This document shows positions 49,055 to 59,441 of a stretch of 64,000 nucleotides of DNA, in pieces. The position numbers and the translations under genes are program-made. The notes under the pieces are model-generated. The model worked only from the letters and a program-made list of their open reading frames with translations. It searched no databases and was not told where the DNA came from. Source of the stretch: Defluviitaleaceae bacterium (GTDB taxonomy: Bacteria > Bacillota > Clostridia > Lachnospirales > WRAX01). The stretch spans positions 79,049-143,048 of the forward strand of contig WRAC01000001.1 in assembly GCA_009780415.1 (NCBI GenBank), given 5' to 3'. Every line of letters begins with the position of its first letter. The first letter of the stretch is position 1.

Positions 49055-49816
49055 TTACACCCGCCTTAGGTATTTCTCGATTTTCGCGCGCAGCTCTTTC
49101 GGCTCAAACGGTTTTTCTATATAGTCGCAAGCTCCCAATTCCATTGCCGCTTTCATGTTCTCCTCCGTACCTATGCTTGTCAGGAAGATGACCGGCGTTT
49201 CCCTATGCTCGGGAAACGCCCTGATAATGGGAATCAAATCAAACCCGCTTAACCCGGGCATTCTATAATCCAGCAAAAACAAATCCGGTGTTATCCTTTG
49301 TAAAAAATCCTTCAGCTTCTCCGGGTCCGACAGCGTGTATACATTGTACTTGTCGCGCAGCGCGTAATCTATCGCCCTCAGTATATTGGGAACATCGTCA
49401 ACGGAAAGGACGCGCGGCTTGCCGCCGTCATACGCGGGGCTACCGCTTATATTTTTACCTTTGACGGGGCTTATAACATTTTCTATTGTTTCAACCAATA
49501 ATTCATTGGAAAAGGGCTTGCTTACATAGGCGGCGGCTCCCGGCGCTTTGGCCGCGCTTTCCTTATCTTTTTTGCCTGTTACCGCGACGACCGGTATTCC
49601 GGCATAACAGCCGCCGTTCAGTTCCAACCCTCCGGCACCCGGCGTATTAACATCCAATAAAATCAAATCGGGTTTTATGTCTTTAAAAGCGCCGGGAAGC
49701 ATATCGGCGGAAGTTACGGCGGAAACCTCATAACGGTTTTCGAGTATTTTTTTCACGCTCATCAAGCCGAAGCCGGCATTGTCAACATGCATGATTTTTT
49801 TCCTTTTGTGATCCAC
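49055..49816 (-). CDS. Double receiver-domain protein
   Basis: A 253-residue protein with two receivers and no output domain. The first (about 8-110) has DLILLDVNTPGAG but lacks the acidic pair at its start (MHVDNAGFG), so its phosphorylation is doubtful. The second (about 130-250) is complete: SVDDVPN, LFLLDYRMPGLSG, FLTS and YIEKPF. Start GTG 49816 behind GGAGG. It sits three bases from the hydrogenase-like kinase and is probably a phosphate shuttle or sink between kinases in this cluster. Confidence 0.9.
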   Translation of the reverse strand: MDHKRKKIMHVDNAGFGLMSVKKILENRYEVSAVTSADMLPGAFKDIKPDLILLDVNTPGAGGLELNGGCYAGIPVVAVTGKKDKESAAKAPGAAAYVSKPFSNELLVETIENVISPVKGKNISGSPAYDGGKPRVLSVDDVPNILRAIDYALRDKYNVYTLSDPEKLKDFLQRITPDLFLLDYRMPGLSGFDLIPIIRAFPEHRETPVIFLTSIGTEENMKAAMELGACDYIEKPFEPKELRAKIEKYLRRV

Positions 49817-49838
49817 GGTATACCTCCTTTAAAACCGT

Positions 49839-52800
49839 TTATTTCCCCTTTATTTCCTTCAATAATTGAAGCGCGCCCTCAAAATCATAATCGTCAACCC
49901 GTTCCGCCAGCTTCTCCGTTCCGGCGGTCATGCGCAATTTCTCCGCGTAGCTTGCCGCGCCGAAATCGCCTTTAGCAAGCAGCGGCTCCAATTCCTCAAG
50001 CAGCGACGCCAGCTCCGCATCCCCAATTTCCGCGGCCGCCGGTTTTTCGGATTCCGCTTCCTTAAACACAGGCTCAAGCTCAATCAACGCTTTCTCCAAT
50101 TCCTGTTTAACAGCCGCTAACTGCCCGGAAGTGTAACCGGTCCCGTTCCCAAGCGACTCTTCCAATGAAAACGCCGCGTCCCGCAAACCATTCTTCCCCA
50201 AATATCCCGCGCCGCCCTTCAATGTATGCGCTATCCTGTGCGCGGTTTTCACATCCCCCGAATCCAGCGCGTCAGTTATATTTTCATAGGTACGCTGATT
50301 TTCCTTTACGAAAATAGCAATGGATTTACGGCGCAACCGCTCTTCCTTGTCCGCGTTCGGTTTTTGATTTACCGCATCCGTCCGTATTTTACCGGGGGGC
50401 AAATACCTTTGCGCGGTCCTCCGCAGCTCGTTCGCGTCAATCGGTTTTGAGATGAAATCGTTAAATCCGTTGTCCAAAAACATTTCACGCGCGCCCTTGA
50501 CGGCGTTTGCGGTAAGGGCAATGATTGTCAGCTTTTCGTATTTGCCGCCCAATTTCCTTATTTCACCCGCCGCTTCAATGCCGTCCATCTCCGGCATCAT
50601 ATGGTCCATATAAATAATGTCATAATCATTTTCCTTAACGCGCGCAATCGCCTTAGCCCCCGAATCCGCCGTTTCCGCACGGATGTCCATAAAGCTCAGC
50701 AGCCCGCTTGCCACTTTAAGGTTAAATTCATTGTCATCAACAATTAATATCTTCGCGTCCGGCGCGCTTATATGCAGTTCTGTCAGAACATCCTTTCTTT
50801 CCGGGATTTTATCGGCATCGCCCTCAATAACCGGTATCGCGACGGTAAACGCCGTGCCGTGCCCGAACCTGCTCCGCACGGAAATCTCGCCGCCCATCAT
50901 CTCCACAAACGATTTGCATATCGTAAGCCCCAAGCCCGTTCCCACAACATTCCGGTGTTTAACGTTATCAATCCGCTCAAACGCGATAAACAGCCTGGAT
51001 AAATCCTCTTCCCGTATGCCCGCGCCCGAATCCTCAACCGTGAACACAAGCCTGTCCCCAACCGTATCAACCGTCAGCTTAACATATCCTTTTTCAGTGA
51101 ACTTGACGGCGTTTCCGCATATATTTGTCAGAACCTGCCTAAGCCTCATATCATCTCCGTATAGGCAGCCGGGTATGTTTCCGCCGAGCTCGGTTATGAA
51201 CCTAAGGCCTTTATTTTCCGAAATATACGTAAACATCGAAACGATATTATCCATAAACTTATTAAAGCAATAATCCACAGGGTTCAGCTCAAGCCTCCCC
51301 GCCTCTATTTTGGACATATCCAGTATATCGTTTATAATACCTAAAAGCGACTGCGCCGATGCGCTGATGTCCTTTACGTAATTCATCTGCGCGGCGGTAA
51401 GCCTTTCATGCTCCAAAATCGCGGACATGCCCATGATGGCGTTCATGGGCGTTCTGATTTCATGGGACATGCTTGCCAGGAACTCTGTTTTGGCGCGGTT
51501 TGAATGCTGAGCGGTTTCCACCGCTTCCATTAACTGCTCCCCTTTTTCCCATAGCTCCTTGGTCCTGATATCGACAAGCGTTTCCAGCCTTAACCCTTCC
51601 CTGCGCTTTTTTATCATTAATATAATTGAAAAAACAAGCCCGACAGAAAGCATCCCCAGGCCTATCATATAGGGAATGCGCTCCTGCTGGAGCCTTACGC
51701 GGTAATCGTATGTCTTGCGCAGCCAGTGCCCCGCAACGCCCTCCGCGCCGGCCAGCCTCATAGCCTTTGTTACAATGGAAGCCAGGACCGGTTCGTCAAT
51801 ATTAAATCCGAATGTTGAATCATAATAATAATCAAAAATATAGTTTGCTTTATAACCGACGAGTTCGCGGTAGTTTGTCAAAATAAGCAGTTGATGCTCG
51901 CCGGTGATGACCATGTCTATTTCGCCGTTTTCCAGCGCGTTAAAAGCCGAATAGGTACTGTCATAGTCAATTATGCTCCTGTGGTTCGGGAACCAGCTTT
52001 TAAAGGTATCGCTGTACGCTGTGTTCCTGGCCGCCCCTATCTTGACATACAAAAGCTCGTTGATATTGATATTGCGGAAGTCCGATTTTGAAATAAGCGC
52101 GAAATGGCTGCGCTTATACTTTTCGTCCGCCCAAATGAACCCATTGGTTCTCTCCGCCGTCGGAATCAGCTCGGTAATCATGGAAACGCTTCCGACCTCA
52201 AGCATACCAAGCAGCTCCGGCCAATACGCGTTTTCATCATTCAGCCGCCGGAACTCAATCCCCGTAATCCTTTCCATTTCGTTAATCAAATCAATAGCTA
52301 TGCCTTCCCACTGCCCGGTTCGCGTATCGTAAAAGCTGACGGGATAATTTGTGGTTTCGGCGGCGTAGAATACAACCGGGTTGTTTTTGACGTACTCACG
52401 TTCAGTATCCGTTAAAAGCATAAACAGCTTATGGCTTAGATAATCCTGCCGCCCTTGATTGTACAGCTCCGCCAAATAGTAGATAGCGCCGTTTTCAAGC
52501 GCCTTGTCCATAATGTTGATAATAGGCCAAAGGTCCCGGTTTTGCGTAGAGAGCGAAACGGGGCTGTAAATTATTGGCAAAAATGTGCTGACTATAACCT
52601 CGCCGGAAAAATCAAATGCCGCTTCAGCCGGGGATTCATCGAAAAACGCGTCAACCTCACCGCTTGCCAGCATCGCGTAGGCCTGGGGGTAATCGTCAAC
52701 AAAAAACGCCTCAAACTCATTCTTTTCAACCCTGTAAACATCATCCGTCGTGGTGGTTCCGTCCAAAAAGGCATAACGCAAAGGCCGCGTCTGCGCAATC

Positions 52801-53282
52801 GCCTGCAACGGAACGTCGTTATCCAAGCGCACGACTATTATCTGCCGCTGCACGATATCGTCCGTCATCAGATATTTTAAACGCCGCTCATCGTTTGCGG
52901 TCAGCTCCCCGGTAAAGTCAACGGAGCCGTCCTCCAGCCCCTCTATCAGCTCATCCCACTCGGCAATCCGCGGTATAAAGGGTATGCCGAAAAGCTCCGA
53001 AAGCCATTCGCAGAAAAGGGCGGCAAACCCCCTTACTATGCCGTCATCCCCCTGAAAGGCCTCGGTGCTGTAGTTTGAGGCGTATACAAACGAATCAACG
53101 CGGCTTTGCAGCTCCTCCGCCGCGGTTATTTCTTCCCGCGTTACGCCGGGTATATCCCGGAACGAGGTAAAAACCGGCATTTCATTGCCGTTCCCTTCAT
53201 TCCGCGCAGAGCATCCCGAAAAAACCGCGGACATCACAACCACGGCAAAAAATAACGCTGATATCCGCTTTAAACCCTTCAT
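49839..53282 (-). CDS. BvgS-like hybrid histidine kinase
   Basis: An 1147-residue membrane sensor. It starts with a lipoprotein-like signal (FAVVVMSAVFSGC), then two periplasmic amino acid-binding-type (SBP_bac_3) domains, about 45-270 and 290-520 (VVFYAAETTNYPVSFYD opens the second). A membrane helix lies near 540, then the phosphoacceptor SMSHEIRTPMNAIMG near 610, ATPase (GTGLGLTICKS), receiver Asp in YMDHMMPEMDG near 895 and Hpt in AHTLKGGAGYLG near 1020. The kinase-receiver-Hpt half is close in sequence to that of the hydrogenase-like kinase, showing duplication. Confidence 0.94.
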   Translation of the reverse strand: MKGLKRISALFFAVVVMSAVFSGCSARNEGNGNEMPVFTSFRDIPGVTREEITAAEELQSRVDSFVYASNYSTEAFQGDDGIVRGFAALFCEWLSELFGIPFIPRIAEWDELIEGLEDGSVDFTGELTANDERRLKYLMTDDIVQRQIIVVRLDNDVPLQAIAQTRPLRYAFLDGTTTTDDVYRVEKNEFEAFFVDDYPQAYAMLASGEVDAFFDESPAEAAFDFSGEVIVSTFLPIIYSPVSLSTQNRDLWPIINIMDKALENGAIYYLAELYNQGRQDYLSHKLFMLLTDTEREYVKNNPVVFYAAETTNYPVSFYDTRTGQWEGIAIDLINEMERITGIEFRRLNDENAYWPELLGMLEVGSVSMITELIPTAERTNGFIWADEKYKRSHFALISKSDFRNININELLYVKIGAARNTAYSDTFKSWFPNHRSIIDYDSTYSAFNALENGEIDMVITGEHQLLILTNYRELVGYKANYIFDYYYDSTFGFNIDEPVLASIVTKAMRLAGAEGVAGHWLRKTYDYRVRLQQERIPYMIGLGMLSVGLVFSIILMIKKRREGLRLETLVDIRTKELWEKGEQLMEAVETAQHSNRAKTEFLASMSHEIRTPMNAIMGMSAILEHERLTAAQMNYVKDISASAQSLLGIINDILDMSKIEAGRLELNPVDYCFNKFMDNIVSMFTYISENKGLRFITELGGNIPGCLYGDDMRLRQVLTNICGNAVKFTEKGYVKLTVDTVGDRLVFTVEDSGAGIREEDLSRLFIAFERIDNVKHRNVVGTGLGLTICKSFVEMMGGEISVRSRFGHGTAFTVAIPVIEGDADKIPERKDVLTELHISAPDAKILIVDDNEFNLKVASGLLSFMDIRAETADSGAKAIARVKENDYDIIYMDHMMPEMDGIEAAGEIRKLGGKYEKLTIIALTANAVKGAREMFLDNGFNDFISKPIDANELRRTAQRYLPPGKIRTDAVNQKPNADKEERLRRKSIAIFVKENQRTYENITDALDSGDVKTAHRIAHTLKGGAGYLGKNGLRDAAFSLEESLGNGTGYTSGQLAAVKQELEKALIELEPVFKEAESEKPAAAEIGDAELASLLEELEPLLAKGDFGAASYAEKLRMTAGTEKLAERVDDYDFEGALQLLKEIKGK

Positions 53283-53288
53283 AGCCTC

Positions 53289-54200
53289 TTACTCCTCATG
53301 CTTCACAACCCTGTTCCGCCCCGATTCCTTTGCTTTATACAGGGCCTGATCCGCTTTGCTTAAAAAATCGCCGCTTACGATATTCGAACCGGGGACGGCG
53401 CAATTAACCCCTATACTCACCGTTATCCGTGTTTCGGCCCCATAGTCGGCCGGAATGACGGCCGCCGCAATATTCGCGCGTACCCTTTCCGCAATCTCCG
53501 CGGCGGCGTTAATATCCGTGCCGGGCAGTAAAATGACAAACTCTTCGCCGCCCCAGCGCGCGGTAAAATCCCCCGGGCGCATTAATGACCCCACGGCTGT
53601 TTCCGCAAAGGTTTTAAGCGCGGCATCCCCCTGCTGATGCCCGTAGGTATCATTGTAATTCTTGAATTTATCAATGTCCATTATCATAAGGCTGATGGGC
53701 GTTTTATCCCGCGCCGCCCTTCCCCACTCTGAGTTCAGGCGGTTCTCGAACCCGCGCCGGTTTGCTATCTTCGTAAGCGGGTCGATAAGCCCGATACGCT
53801 CGATTGTGCGCATCTGATCAATGATCTTAATGTGCGTGTTTACCCTGGCCTTAACGATGGTTTTATGAAACGGCTTCGTTATATAATCCACTGCCCCCAG
53901 GAAAAAGCCCTTTTCCTCATCCTCCGCATTTGAAAGGCCCGTTATGAATATTACGGGAATTTTACTGGTAGCCTCGGATTCCTTTAACTTCGCTATAACC
54001 TCGAACCCCGACATTTCAGGCATAAGAACGTCAAGCAGTATCAAATCGGGCGCATATTCCTTCGCAAGCTCAACAGCCCGCTGCCCGTTCCTGGAAATTA
54101 AAATGTTATACATAGGCGACAAAACGCTGCCAAGTATATCCACATTCATCTTCTCGTCATCCGTAATCAGGATGGTAAACTCTTTCTTGTTCTCCGCCAT
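53289..54200 (-). CDS. Response regulator diguanylate cyclase (REC-GGDEF)
   Basis: A 303-residue protein. The receiver (1-125) has ITDDEKM, LILLDVLMPEMSG and FITG/KPF. The GGDEF domain carries RWGGEEFVILLPG near residue 215, an active-site variant that still makes cyclic-di-GMP, and the usual DIDKFKNYNDTYGHQQGD. A possible inhibitory RxxD is not obvious. Six bases separate it from the BvgS-like kinase gene, its probable phosphate donor. Confidence 0.95.
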   Translation of the reverse strand: MAENKKEFTILITDDEKMNVDILGSVLSPMYNILISRNGQRAVELAKEYAPDLILLDVLMPEMSGFEVIAKLKESEATSKIPVIFITGLSNAEDEEKGFFLGAVDYITKPFHKTIVKARVNTHIKIIDQMRTIERIGLIDPLTKIANRRGFENRLNSEWGRAARDKTPISLMIMDIDKFKNYNDTYGHQQGDAALKTFAETAVGSLMRPGDFTARWGGEEFVILLPGTDINAAAEIAERVRANIAAAVIPADYGAETRITVSIGVNCAVPGSNIVSGDFLSKADQALYKAKESGRNRVVKHEE

Positions 54201-54214
54201 ACCCGTAAACCCCT

Positions 54215-57200
54215 TTAATATATATTCCTCAATTCATTAAACGCGTTCATCGCGTGTACAAAATCCATATTCTCAATATGCCGGGTCAGCTCCCCGCTTC
54301 CCGGTACGGCCCGAAGGCTGCCGGCAAATGCCAGGCATTCAACATCGCAATTCACAAGCAGCGGCTCTAATTTATCAAGAAGCTCGCGCAAGGCCGTTTC
54401 ATCAAGGGGCTTCACCGGCGAAGCGGGCAAAACCGGTTCGCGCGCCAGGGGCGTAAGCTCCGCCAGCACCGCGTTCAGCTCGGTTTCCAGGGCTTTTATA
54501 TGCGCGGGGGCGGCAAGGTTCATCCCATCCGCCAAATGGCTCTCCACTTCCTCCGCGGCCTGCCGCAGCCTTGCCTTTTTCAGCTGTCCGGCATTGTTTT
54601 TAAGTGAATGAGCCAGCCTGTGCGCCAGTGTTATATCTCCCGCGTTTAACGCCTCCGCAATCTCGCCGCACTTATTTTTATTGCTTTCCACGAAATTATT
54701 GATTAATCTCTGACGCAGCTCATCATCCGCCCGTTCACGCCGCGCCGTATCTTCTTTCTGCCAGATTACGGGCTTGAAATATTTCATCAGGCAGCGCCAT
54801 AATTCCTGCGACGTAAACGGCTTACCCACGCAATCCGTCATTCCCAGCGACTGATACAGCTCCCTGTCGTTGGTCATTATATTCGCCGTCATGGCTACAA
54901 CAGGGATACCCGGGTCGAATTCGTTTATCTTGGCCGAAGCCTCAAGGCCGTCCATAACGGGCATATGTATATCCATAAAAACCAAATCAAACTGCTTCTC
55001 GCCTTTTACTGCCCGGTTTTTTACCATTTCCACGCCGATTTTGCCGTTTGCCGCCACGGTTGTTTTAAGCCCTACCCTTGCCAAATGCTCCGTTATAACC
55101 TGCTGATTCATGCCGTTGTCCTCGCATAACAGGACATCGCCTTCAAACGTTGGTTTCTCAAGGTCGTCGAATAATATTTTTTCTACCGGCACATCCCCGC
55201 CGCCCGAATCGGCCGCGTCGAATGTAATCTCGAAGCTGAACTTGCTGCCCACGCCGGGTATGCTGTCAACATAAAGCTTGCCGCCCATTACCTCGATGAT
55301 GTTTTTCGTTATGGCAAGCCCCAGCCCCGTGCCGCCGTATTTACGCGTGGTGCCCGTCTCGGCCTGGGTAAACGGGTCGAATATCCGGGTCATCTGCTCC
55401 TCCGTAATACCGATGCCGCTGTCCTTAACCTCAAAGTACATAGTTACGCTGTCCGTTTTTATTTCCTTCACGGACGCCTGCATCTTTATCAAGCCGCTGC
55501 CGGTAAATTTCACGGCGTTTGACAGGAGGTTCACCAATACCTGCCGGAGCCTCGTGGGATCACCGTACAGCACCTTTCCGACGGAGGGCTCGGCGTAAAA
55601 ATGCAGCGCCAATCCCTTCTCTATCGTTTTCGGCATGATAACCGTCCGGCAGGAGGCAAACATTTCGCTCATATCAAAGGGAATGTTCTCCAGCTCCAGC
55701 TTCCCGGATTCGATTTTTGATATATCCAGTATATCGTTTATAATTTGTAAAAGCCACTGGGAATTATCCTTTATTTTAGTAAGATAATCCTGGGTGTTCG
55801 GCGGGTTGCCGTTATCCAGCGCAAGCTCCGAAAACCCGACGATGCTGTTCATCGGCGTTCGGATTTCGTGGCTCATATTCGCCAAAAACACCGATTTGGA
55901 GCGCGAGGCCGCCACCACCGCCGCCTCCATTTCCTTGCGCTTCGTGATGTCGCGCGCAATGCCCAAAACCCCGATTACCTTGTCATTCACTATCAGCGGC
56001 GTTTTTATCGTTTCAAAATACGGGACGCTTCCGTCGGCGGCGGGCAAAAACCCGTCCTCAGCATGGGCGCGCCTTTCGCTGATAACCAAGCGGTCTATCT
56101 CGTTCAGCCTATCCACCGTTTCAGCGGGCAGCCCCAATCCGTCCGCGTCCGTTTTTCCCATAAAATCCCCGTTGCCGCCGAAATGCCTTGAAAAAGCCTT
56201 GTTATAGTGCGTATACCGTAAATCCATGTCTTTGGCGACAATAATGTCGGGTATCGAATCGAACAATGTCGTAAGGGTGGCGGTTTGCAATTCAAGCTTG
56301 CGCTCCGCTTCCTTGCGTTCCGTTATGTCAAACGATATGCCTAAAACCCCAATAACGGAGCCGCTTAATATAAGAGGCGCTTTAATGATTTCATAAATAA
56401 AATGCTCACCCAGAACGCCGGGCACAGGGTCCTCAACCACAATTATCCGGCCCTCGCCGATAACCCTGCGGTCTATCGCCCTGAATTTCTCCGCCACTTC
56501 CGCGGGCACCTTTATGCCGTTTACATCATCTTTTCCGATTACATCCTCTTTATTAAGACCGAAATGCTCCAGCATGGATCTGTTGCACTCGGTATAATCC
56601 AGATTCAGATCCTTCGCGAATATATGCGCGGGGATAGAGTCAAACAGCGTGGTTAATGTGGCGGTCTGCATCTCAAGCACACGCGTTCTGTCCTCCAGCT
56701 TTAACGAGGTTTCATGCATACTCCGGGTCATATCGTGGCGTAAGAAGGCGTTGCCTATCAAAAGGCAGCCGGATCTGAGAATGGACGCCTCCCTTTCGGA
56801 AAACGTTCTTTCCGTATGGCAGTCGTCGAACCCGGCAAACCCCCAAAACTTCTCCTTCATGAATATGGGCGCCGCAAAAACGGATAATACCTGCGTTCCC
56901 GATAAAAACTCACGGGTAGGCGGCGCCATATCCCTCGCCATGCCGTTTACGCACCGGCCGTTTGACAGCGCCTCCTCCCAATCGGGCATGGTGCCGCGGT
57001 AATTAATGTTTTGCGTAAACGCGTCCCCTTGCTTTAGGGCGGAGCTGTCATACCATTCATATATCTGCGATGAGTAAAGCTCTCCTTCATAAACGTGGTT
57101 TTTCCATATATAACCTCTGTCAACACCCACCGCGACAGCCATCATTTCCATGCTGCGGTAAAGATTATCTTCAAATTCGCTTTCCTTTGTATCCAGCAGC

Positions 57201-59422
57201 AGCGCGGCCGACCTGTCAATCGCCTGGAGAAGGCCGTCGCACCGTTCGATTTCCGCCATCATCTGCTTATGCTCACGTAAATCCCGGGCGTAGGTCGCGA
57301 TAAACGCGTCGTCCCCGCGCGTTACGCGCGAAACCGTAACCTCTACGGGAAGGGGAGCCCCGTTTGGCAGCAGATGCATAAATTCCAAGACACAGCGCCC
57401 GTTTTCCATGGCTTCCCGTATGGACCGCTCCATTTTATCAGCCGTCAGCGTGCCGTCGGGCTGGTATTCGGGCAGCAGGCTGCTGAAGCGCCGCGCGTAT
57501 TCGCTTTTGCTCCCCAGCCCGAAAAGCTCCACAACCGTTTCATTGCAATCGAATATAGTAGAGGCATCCTCCCACAGCGTGCAGGCCAAGGGCATCGCGT
57601 TAAGCATCATGCCGGCGTATTCATGGGTCTTGCGGAGTTCGGCCGTTTGGATATTACGGTTTATGGCGCTGGCAATGATAAGGCTTCCCGAGCGCAGGAT
57701 ATCTATATCCTCCTGCGGCAAGGCGTGTTCGGCGCGGCAGTTATCGAAGCTTACAAAACCCCAGAACTGCCCGTGCAAATGTATCGGGACCGCCAGAACC
57801 GATATTGCGCCGTTAAGCTCTGCCCGTTCCTTTTCCGCTCCTTCGGGCATTTTACTGACCGGGCTGTTTACGCATTCATCCCGTAAAAAGCATTCCAGCC
57901 ATAAAGGCGCGTTTGTTTCGTACATAAATGCCGCGCCCGCGCCAATGGCGCTGCCTGCCGCCGCGCCCGCGCCGTTCGTCCATTCATGGGTGAGGATATG
58001 ATGCAGGACGCCGTCCCTCATTTCGTTGCGCCAGATAGATACGCGGTCAACATCCATACAATCGGCAAGGATTTTTAACCCCTTAGGCAGAGACGCCTCA
58101 AAAACGGCCTCGTTTTCCGCGCTAAGCAGCGTCGCCGCCATTGTGTTTACCGCGTGAAGAATCTGAGCCTGTTTCCCTCTCTCATCAGCCAAGGACATAA
58201 GCCTTACGGTATTTTCCCCCAGCCGGTCCCATGAATCCTTCGTTTCCCGCGCCAGCTCACCGATCTCGTCGTCACGCCGCAGGCCGTAAATGCAATCGCT
58301 ATTATGGCCGGATTCGGACATGCTGCGGGTAAGCCTGCCAAGCGGCCCGAACACCAGCCGCTGGGTCAGCGCGGAGCTTGCCGCCGCGTACAGCATAAAC
58401 GCCAGTATAACGGCGATTATGGGCGGCATAAAGCTCATGATATTGAACAACGCGCCGGAACTGTAGAACGTGACGGCTGACCAGCTTGTATTTGGAACGG
58501 GCGCGATGGACATATACCGGAAAGCCCCGTTTCCGCTTCCCAGTTTTACGACATCAGGCTCTACCCGCCCGCCGCAGTATGCCGCGAGGTTTTCCAGATA
58601 CGCGTTTATGGCGGAAGCAAAGGAGGGGTCTGATTTAAGCTCCAGTATATGGCGCTTTTCCTCCGCATCGTCAACTGTTATATCGGCGGTGGGGAGGAAG
58701 GGTTCGGGCAGATGGCTGCTCATCTGGATGGTTCCGCCGCTGTCAATAATAAACGCCGTCACGCTCCGGCTGTCATGCCCCCCGAAAAGCTGTTCGAATA
58801 TATCGTCAAATTGCAAAGCGGAACATATTATGCCAACGGTATTCCCGTCACTGACAACTTTATAATTAATCCACAGGCGTGCCGTGTCCGTAACCTTGTC
58901 TATGTCCATGTTCAGCGTAAAATCGTATTCCGAGTTTACGGCATCAAAAAACCACCGGTCATAGAGCTTGTCCGGGTCTATCACGTTAAACGGCGCGAAA
59001 TCCTCAAAGGGCGCGCCGTTGTCAACCGAATATTCATTCAGCGAATTATGTATAACAAAATACATGCCTTTTATTTGCAGCATATCGGCGTAATGCGTCA
59101 TTTTCTGATACGCGGCGCGCTTTTTATCGGGGTTTCCTTCATCCGCGAACCACGCGGTTATTTCATCAGCGCCCGCCGCGTGCCGTATAAGGAAAATCTC
59201 TTTATTCAAATGGGTGTTTAATATATCCACCGTTTCCATTGAAAAAAAACGGACATAGTCCATCGATGCCCGGTCCGCTGCCGTATAACTCATAAAAGCG
59301 CTGGCTGCCGCCATTATCACCAGAATTATAACAATAAAGGATATATTGATGTTCCTGAATCTGGAAGCCAGCTTATTCGGGGTCCCCTTCCCGGGCTTTC
59401 CCGCCGCCGCAGAATCATCCAT
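54215..59422 (-). CDS. Very large hybrid kinase: Cache, HAMP, GAF, PAS, HK, REC, Hpt
   Basis: A 1735-residue membrane sensor kinase. Helix near 30-50, external Cache-like sensor to about 330, second helix, HAMP (LVFGPLGRLTRSM) near 365. Then GAF (about 430-600), PAS (610-725), GAF (735-900) and two PAS copies (925-1175) opening with the near-identical phrase LQTATLTTLFDSIP. Phosphoacceptor NMSHEIRTPMNSIVG near 1184, ATPase GTGLGLAITKN, receiver Asp VFMDIHMPVMDG near 1482, Hpt AHSLKNNAGQL near 1604. GGAGG before the second ATG decides the start. It reads more than one internal and external signal. Confidence 0.94.
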   Translation of the reverse strand: MDDSAAAGKPGKGTPNKLASRFRNINISFIVIILVIMAAASAFMSYTAADRASMDYVRFFSMETVDILNTHLNKEIFLIRHAAGADEITAWFADEGNPDKKRAAYQKMTHYADMLQIKGMYFVIHNSLNEYSVDNGAPFEDFAPFNVIDPDKLYDRWFFDAVNSEYDFTLNMDIDKVTDTARLWINYKVVSDGNTVGIICSALQFDDIFEQLFGGHDSRSVTAFIIDSGGTIQMSSHLPEPFLPTADITVDDAEEKRHILELKSDPSFASAINAYLENLAAYCGGRVEPDVVKLGSGNGAFRYMSIAPVPNTSWSAVTFYSSGALFNIMSFMPPIIAVILAFMLYAAASSALTQRLVFGPLGRLTRSMSESGHNSDCIYGLRRDDEIGELARETKDSWDRLGENTVRLMSLADERGKQAQILHAVNTMAATLLSAENEAVFEASLPKGLKILADCMDVDRVSIWRNEMRDGVLHHILTHEWTNGAGAAAGSAIGAGAAFMYETNAPLWLECFLRDECVNSPVSKMPEGAEKERAELNGAISVLAVPIHLHGQFWGFVSFDNCRAEHALPQEDIDILRSGSLIIASAINRNIQTAELRKTHEYAGMMLNAMPLACTLWEDASTIFDCNETVVELFGLGSKSEYARRFSSLLPEYQPDGTLTADKMERSIREAMENGRCVLEFMHLLPNGAPLPVEVTVSRVTRGDDAFIATYARDLREHKQMMAEIERCDGLLQAIDRSAALLLDTKESEFEDNLYRSMEMMAVAVGVDRGYIWKNHVYEGELYSSQIYEWYDSSALKQGDAFTQNINYRGTMPDWEEALSNGRCVNGMARDMAPPTREFLSGTQVLSVFAAPIFMKEKFWGFAGFDDCHTERTFSEREASILRSGCLLIGNAFLRHDMTRSMHETSLKLEDRTRVLEMQTATLTTLFDSIPAHIFAKDLNLDYTECNRSMLEHFGLNKEDVIGKDDVNGIKVPAEVAEKFRAIDRRVIGEGRIIVVEDPVPGVLGEHFIYEIIKAPLILSGSVIGVLGISFDITERKEAERKLELQTATLTTLFDSIPDIIVAKDMDLRYTHYNKAFSRHFGGNGDFMGKTDADGLGLPAETVDRLNEIDRLVISERRAHAEDGFLPAADGSVPYFETIKTPLIVNDKVIGVLGIARDITKRKEMEAAVVAASRSKSVFLANMSHEIRTPMNSIVGFSELALDNGNPPNTQDYLTKIKDNSQWLLQIINDILDISKIESGKLELENIPFDMSEMFASCRTVIMPKTIEKGLALHFYAEPSVGKVLYGDPTRLRQVLVNLLSNAVKFTGSGLIKMQASVKEIKTDSVTMYFEVKDSGIGITEEQMTRIFDPFTQAETGTTRKYGGTGLGLAITKNIIEVMGGKLYVDSIPGVGSKFSFEITFDAADSGGGDVPVEKILFDDLEKPTFEGDVLLCEDNGMNQQVITEHLARVGLKTTVAANGKIGVEMVKNRAVKGEKQFDLVFMDIHMPVMDGLEASAKINEFDPGIPVVAMTANIMTNDRELYQSLGMTDCVGKPFTSQELWRCLMKYFKPVIWQKEDTARRERADDELRQRLINNFVESNKNKCGEIAEALNAGDITLAHRLAHSLKNNAGQLKKARLRQAAEEVESHLADGMNLAAPAHIKALETELNAVLAELTPLAREPVLPASPVKPLDETALRELLDKLEPLLVNCDVECLAFAGSLRAVPGSGELTRHIENMDFVHAMNAFNELRNIY

Positions 59423-59441
59423 AGCCATACCTCCGCGTAAA